From NCBI GenBank assembly GCA_013373005.1, contig JABXIP010000129.1, positions 1 to 10,891 on the forward strand: 10,891 bases of DNA, read 5' to 3'. Both the position numbers and the translations under genes were made by a program. Shown in pieces: positions 7,092 to 10,891 of the stretch. Numbering within the stretch: the stretch's first letter is position 1; each line of letters opens with the position of its first letter. The notes beneath the pieces are model-generated. The model did no database searches and was not told the DNA's origin. It worked only from the letters and a program-made list of their open reading frames with translations. The stretch comes from Cytophagia bacterium. Its GTDB lineage: Bacteria; Bacteroidota; Bacteroidia; Cytophagales; Cyclobacteriaceae.

Positions 7092-8075
7092 ATGAGCGAT
7101 AGGATTCTATATACATCTAATCTTTCTGTGGGCTATTCCACAAGAACCGTTTTGAGTTCATTGAATTTGAATCTGGGGAAAGGCCAACTTACCTGTTTGC
7201 TCGGGGCAAATGGCAGTGGTAAATCTACATTAATAAGAACGCTGGCAGGTATTCAGAAGCCTTTGCAAGGCATTGTTAGTTTGAAGGGCACAAACTTGAG
7301 AGAAGTAGGTCCAAAAGTGCTAGCCAAACAGCTGAGTTTGGTACTTACGGATAGAATTGCGCCAGGAAATCTTACGGTTTATGGGCTGGTTTCACTCGGA
7401 CGATTCCCTTATACCACTTGGATGGGTAGTCTTTCCGATGAAGACAAAGATGTAATTCAATGGGCCCTAGAAATTACAAATACAATACAATTTGCCAATA
7501 GACATATTGGAGAATTAAGCGATGGTGAAAAGCAAAAGGTGATGATTGCCAGGGCACTGGCTCAAGAGACCGACCTTATCATTCTTGATGAGCCAACGGC
7601 TCACCTCGATTCACCCAATCGAATTGAAATATTCCATCTGCTTCAGGAGCTTGTTTCATCCAATAACAGGGCCATTCTTATTTCAACTCACGATATAGAT
7701 ACTGCTATAGCCAATGCAGATAAGCTTTGGTTGGTAGCAAATAATACAATCCATCAAGGAGCTCCGGAAGATTTGGTGTTGGATGGAAGGTTGGAAAAAG
7801 CTTTCACCAAAGAAGGGCTTTCATTCAATTATAGCTTTGGTCGATTTGAAAAATCGAGAGAGATGAGTGGCCCGAAAGTACTCATCAAAGGAGATGCTCT
7901 TGGAGCCCACTGGACTGAAAACGCTTTGAGGAGAGCAGGGTTTCAGCCGGTTCTGAACTCACAGGAGTTTACAGTTGAGGTTACTGGAACTGATTCCAAC
8001 CGAAAATGGATACTCAACGCTCAGCATCAATTTGAAACAATAGAAGAACTACTTATAAAACTCAATACACTATGA
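7092..8075 (+). CDS. btuD: B12 ABC transporter ATP-binding protein with an extra C-terminal domain
   Basis: A 327-residue ATPase; BtuD/FecE/HmuV relatives are usually about 250-270. Walker A is GANGSGKST (38-46), the signature is LSDGE (142-146), Walker B is LIILDEP (162-168) and the switch His is H200. It should hydrolyse ATP on the cytoplasmic face of BtuC to drive uptake. Two oddities are visible. The segment where the Q-loop Gln is expected reads LSLVLTDR (81-88) with no Gln. Residues from about 257 form an additional 70-residue domain (KVLIKGDALGAHWTENALRR, later FETIEELLIKL) with alternating strand/helix character and no function I can name; I believe related Bacteroidota ATPases share it. 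ATG at 7092, no Shine-Dalgarno; the stop overlaps the btuB start as ATGA. Confidence 0.93.
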   Translation: MSDRILYTSNLSVGYSTRTVLSSLNLNLGKGQLTCLLGANGSGKSTLIRTLAGIQKPLQGIVSLKGTNLREVGPKVLAKQLSLVLTDRIAPGNLTVYGLVSLGRFPYTTWMGSLSDEDKDVIQWALEITNTIQFANRHIGELSDGEKQKVMIARALAQETDLIILDEPTAHLDSPNRIEIFHLLQELVSSNNRAILISTHDIDTAIANADKLWLVANNTIHQGAPEDLVLDGRLEKAFTKEGLSFNYSFGRFEKSREMSGPKVLIKGDALGAHWTENALRRAGFQPVLNSQEFTVEVTGTDSNRKWILNAQHQFETIEELLIKLNTL

Positions 8076-9949
8076 AGATGAAGTGGAATAGAGCCTTAAT
8101 GCTTGGAGCAGTTTTGGCTACTTTAAACCATGTGTCTTTTGCGCAGGAGGAAAAAGCGAAAGACCTTGGAGAAGTTGTGGTTACGGGCAACCGATTCGAA
8201 ACCCCAATTGAAAAATCAGGTAAAGTGATTTATAAAATCACGGCTGAGGAAATTACCAAATTGCCAGGAAGAACCGTGGCAGATATACTGAATACCTTGC
8301 CGGGTATCAATGTAGATGGCGCTTTCGGAACCCCGGGCACTAACCTGGAATACAGCATTCGAGGAGGAAGAAATAGACACACGCTTATTTTGATTGACGG
8401 ATTACCAATCAATGACCCATCACTGATCGCAAGCGATTACGATCTGAGATTATTGAATAGCAATGCCATAGAATACATCGAAGTTATGAAGGGTGGAGCC
8501 AGTACCTTGTATGGAACCAATGCCGCTTCAGGAGTTATTAACATCAAGCTGAAAGAAGCTACTAATGAGCAACCTCAGGTTACTTTAGCTCAAGATTTTG
8601 GTTCGTTCCAGACATCAAATACCAATGCCGATGTGCAGGGAAAAACCGGTAAGCTTGGTTATCTGGTAGGCGCTTCTTACTCAACCAGCAAGGGCTTTTC
8701 GGCTGCTAAAGATGAAGATCCTAATGTAGAGTTTGGTGATGATGGGTTCAACAGATTCTCAGGAAGAACCAAACTGACCTATCAGTTTTCTGATGCTTTC
8801 AAGCTTGGAACAAATCTCTCTTATGAAGACTTAAAAGCCGATTACGATGATGGTGCTTTTACCGATGCAGACAATGAATTCCTGATCAATCAAGTAAGTG
8901 TTGGCTTGAGCCCTGAGTTGAATTATTCAGGCGGAAAGCTTTCATTCAAGACAAATTACAATCAAGTGAGAAGGGAATTTATATCGGCATATCCTTCAAC
9001 AGCAAAAGGTAAAAACTTTCAGGCCGATTTGAACAATCAGAAAGTATTTGGAGACAATTTCAAAACCATCCTTGGTGTTCAATTCCAGTCATACAAGTTC
9101 CAGAATGGTGATGAACAGCCGAGCCAGTCGAACATAGACCCTTACCTGAACATCTCTACTGACCTTACAGACGCGCTTACTCTGAACGCAGGTGTTCGGT
9201 TGAATAACAACAGTGAGTACGGTTCCAACTTCGTTTATATGTTCAACCCATCTTACCTTTTCCAACTGGGTGGAGAAAATGAGCTGAAACTCTTTGGTAG
9301 CTATTCTACTGCTTTTGTAGCGCCAAGCCTTTATCAACTTTTCGCGGAGTTTTATGGAAACCCTGATCTGGGTGCAGAGTCTACGGAGTCTTTGGAATTC
9401 GGAGTCTCACTTTACCTGTCAGACAAACTCACTTTAAATGCCGAGTACTTTAACCGAACTGAAGAAAATGCTATTGACTTTGTTTCAATCTTCGATGGAA
9501 ATGGAAACTACATTGGAGGTGGATATGACAATGTACAAGGCGAAAGAAAAATTGATGGAATTGAGCTGGACCTGACCTGGAATGTAATGAGTGCCTTGAG
9601 ATTAACTGCTCACTTTGCTGATTACAACTTTGGTGACCCGAGCCAATTCTACCGTATTCCGAACCAGAAATATGGTTTGGGAGGTCAATACAGCATAGCA
9701 GAGAACACGCAGATTGGTGTTACCTACAATTACTTCGGTGATAGGGAAGTGGCCATTTTCTCTGATCCGTATCTGGTTGCACTAGATGGCTATAACATGG
9801 TGGATTTTAATATTTCTCATGAAATGCTTGATGGAAATCTAGTGTTATCCGGTTCGGTGAAAAACCTGCTTGATGAAGATTTTGTGGGTATATATGGCTA
9901 TACAACCAGGCCAATCAGCTTTACAATTGGTGTAACAGCCAAATTCTAA
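8072..9949 (+). CDS. btuB: TonB-dependent outer-membrane B12 receptor (BtuB-like)
   Basis: A 625-residue receptor, close to the usual BtuB length. Residues 1-24 are a signal peptide (cut likely FA|QEE). A TonB box-like EVVVTG lies at 34-39, the plug domain at about 45-160 contains LPGINVDG, YSIRGGRNRHTLILIDGLPIND and EVMKGGASTLYGTNAASGVINI, and the rest is a 22-strand barrel ending in Phe (FTIGVTAKF), as expected for BAM insertion. It binds an extracellular substrate and imports it with TonB energy. Corrinoid as substrate rests on the riboswitch and on btuFCD in the same operon; the sequence alone fits other TonB receptors too. ATG at 8072 overlaps the btuD stop by four bases; an in-frame ATG at 8078 is an alternative that also keeps the signal peptide. 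There is no SusC-like N-terminal domain and no SusD partner. Confidence 0.92.
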   Translation: MKMKWNRALMLGAVLATLNHVSFAQEEKAKDLGEVVVTGNRFETPIEKSGKVIYKITAEEITKLPGRTVADILNTLPGINVDGAFGTPGTNLEYSIRGGRNRHTLILIDGLPINDPSLIASDYDLRLLNSNAIEYIEVMKGGASTLYGTNAASGVINIKLKEATNEQPQVTLAQDFGSFQTSNTNADVQGKTGKLGYLVGASYSTSKGFSAAKDEDPNVEFGDDGFNRFSGRTKLTYQFSDAFKLGTNLSYEDLKADYDDGAFTDADNEFLINQVSVGLSPELNYSGGKLSFKTNYNQVRREFISAYPSTAKGKNFQADLNNQKVFGDNFKTILGVQFQSYKFQNGDEQPSQSNIDPYLNISTDLTDALTLNAGVRLNNNSEYGSNFVYMFNPSYLFQLGGENELKLFGSYSTAFVAPSLYQLFAEFYGNPDLGAESTESLEFGVSLYLSDKLTLNAEYFNRTEENAIDFVSIFDGNGNYIGGGYDNVQGERKIDGIELDLTWNVMSALRLTAHFADYNFGDPSQFYRIPNQKYGLGGQYSIAENTQIGVTYNYFGDREVAIFSDPYLVALDGYNMVDFNISHEMLDGNLVLSGSVKNLLDEDFVGIYGYTTRPISFTIGVTAKF

Positions 9950-9950
9950 A

Positions 9951-10619
9951 TTGAAAAATCAAAACCTTGATAGCTGTTCTTTTCTCTGCTCTTGGAGTGG
10001 TGGGAAGGACAGCTACTTTGCCTTTTATATGGCAAAACAGCAGGGCTTAAAATCGGCTGTTTTGCTTAATACTCTAAATGAATTTGGAGATAGATCCAGA
10101 TCTCATGGCATTCCAAAGAAGTTGCTTAAGGAACAGGCTGAAATGGTGGGTTTGCCCATTGAGTTTATTGAAACAACCTGGGCCAGCTATGAAGAAAAGT
10201 ATATTGAAAAACTCATTGAGCTGAAGGAAAAGTATGCCTTCACCCATACTGTTTTTGGCGACATAGATATTGAGTCGCATAGGACTTGGGAAGAGAAAGT
10301 ATCTGGAGCTGCGCGGGTTGAAGCGGTGTTGCCTATTTGGCAGAATGACAGAATATATTTGGTGGAATCTATGATTGATGCCGGAATGAAATGCCTGATT
10401 GTTTCATGCCGAGCAGAGTTGGTCGACTCAATTTTGGGTAAAATTATTACCAAAAATTTGATGAAGGTTTTTGATGATTTAGGCATTGATGCCTGTGGTG
10501 AAAATGGCGAATACCATACTTTCGTCATCGATGGCCCTTTACACAGCCAGCCAAATCGGGTTGCTATTGAGGGAGTCGAAACCCATAATGGTTACGCTTT
10601 TGCGAACTTGAAGAATTAG
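9951..10619 (+). CDS. DUF71/COG2102 ATP-pyrophosphatase, B12-associated (diphthine-ammonia ligase family), copy 1
   Basis: A 222-residue N-type ATP-pyrophosphatase (PF01902 family). The PP-loop is SWSGGKDS (14-21), followed by SHG (51-53), FGDIDIESHRTWEE (102-115), and the family-typical GENGEYHTFVIDGP (183-196). Archaeal and eukaryotic relatives (Dph6) amidate diphthine on EF2, but bacteria lack diphthamide. A published comparative-genomic study of DUF71/COG2102 separated a B12-linked subgroup and predicted a role in B12 salvage; location directly behind btuB under a cobalamin riboswitch fits that group. The expected chemistry is adenylation of a carboxylate followed by amide formation, in the cytoplasm; the substrate is unproven. 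The start is TTG at 9951, one base after the btuB stop. It is the only start codon between the in-frame stop at 9933 and the PP-loop. Confidence 0.88.
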   Translation: MKNQNLDSCSFLCSWSGGKDSYFAFYMAKQQGLKSAVLLNTLNEFGDRSRSHGIPKKLLKEQAEMVGLPIEFIETTWASYEEKYIEKLIELKEKYAFTHTVFGDIDIESHRTWEEKVSGAARVEAVLPIWQNDRIYLVESMIDAGMKCLIVSCRAELVDSILGKIITKNLMKVFDDLGIDACGENGEYHTFVIDGPLHSQPNRVAIEGVETHNGYAFANLKN

Positions 10620-10649
10620 ATCTAATGACCTGATAACGATTTTTCATAA

Positions 10650-10891
10650 ATGTCTGAATTAGCAATATTCAATTGGAGTGGAGGAAAAGATAGTGCTTTA
10701 GCATTGTACCATACCTTAAGAAATCCTGATTTCAAAGTAAGGAAACTGCTTACCTCCATTAATTCTGAAACGGACAGAATATCAATGCATGGAGTAAGGC
10801 TGAGCTTGCTGCAGAAGCAGGCAGAACTTATCGGACTGCCACTAAGCCTTCTTTCTCTTCCTGGCGAAATTTCGATGGCTGACTACGACAA
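10650..10891 (+). CDS. DUF71/COG2102 ATP-pyrophosphatase, copy 2 (3' end outside window)
   Basis: An ATG at 10650 opens a frame that runs off the window after 80 codons plus two bases. It starts MSELAIFNWSGGKDSALALY, with PP-loop NWSGGKDS at residues 8-15 and an MHG motif at 46-48. The following RLSLLQKQAELIGLPL aligns with KKLLKEQAEMVGLPI of copy 1. It is thus a second, clearly diverged member of the same family placed 30 bases downstream on the same strand, probably in the same operon. No hairpin or -7 box is visible in the 30-base gap. The C-terminal half, including the GExGEYxT motif, cannot be seen, so its integrity is not shown here. Confidence 0.85.
   Translation, partial: MSELAIFNWSGGKDSALALYHTLRNPDFKVRKLLTSINSETDRISMHGVRLSLLQKQAELIGLPLSLLSLPGEISMADYD

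Noticed and set aside
8072..9949. SusC-type polysaccharide receptor as identity of the TonB receptor
   Set aside because: The length (625 residues), lack of an N-terminal carboxypeptidase-like domain and absence of a SusD gene do not fit; the B12 riboswitch operon does.
9951..10619. Annotation of the DUF71 gene as diphthine-ammonia ligase
   Set aside because: Bacteria lack diphthamide-modified EF2; the B12 operon context points to a different substrate, so only the family is claimed.

Overview
The window looks like a chromosomal segment from a member of the Bacteroidota, probably Cytophagales-like. Four things point there: a large secreted protein with a C-terminal type IX secretion (T9SS) sorting domain, -7 boxes of the form TAnnTTTG, mostly no Shine-Dalgarno sequences, and a B12 transport operon with a TonB-dependent receptor. 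The genus is a guess. I see no rRNA, tRNA, CRISPR array, insertion sequence or phage gene.

Left part (1-4575). The window opens inside a long secreted, calcium-binding-repeat protein that ends at 3013. After a 52-base gap comes a two-domain Nudix / low-molecular-weight phosphatase-like protein (3066-3947). Its 3' end overlaps by 17 bases the 3' end of a minus-strand gene (4575-3931) for an exported protein joining YwqK/MORN-like repeats to an FKBP-type peptidyl-prolyl isomerase domain.

Control region (4576-4825). This 250-base stretch holds two back-to-back -7 boxes, one firing left into the FKBP gene and one firing right. A clear cobalamin riboswitch follows at about 4630-4790. A small hairpin carrying a GAGGA purine tract then lies just before the first transport gene, so control of translation is more likely than transcription termination.

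Right part (4826-10891). One tightly packed operon reads btuF (lipoprotein binding protein), btuC (permease), btuD (ATPase), btuB (outer-membrane receptor), then two tandem DUF71/COG2102 ATP-pyrophosphatases, the second cut by the window edge. Gaps are 17 bases, 2 bases, a 4-base overlap, 1 base and 30 bases. Together BtuB (with TonB) would bring corrinoid across the outer membrane, BtuF would capture it in the periplasm and BtuCD would import it. The DUF71 proteins would then carry out a cytoplasmic ATP-dependent step, predicted in the literature to be B12 salvage. The riboswitch would shut the set down when B12 is sufficient. The most interesting items are the paired DUF71 genes, the Nudix-phosphatase fusion, the extra C-terminal domain on BtuD, and the overlapping divergent promoters with a probable leaderless FKBP mRNA.
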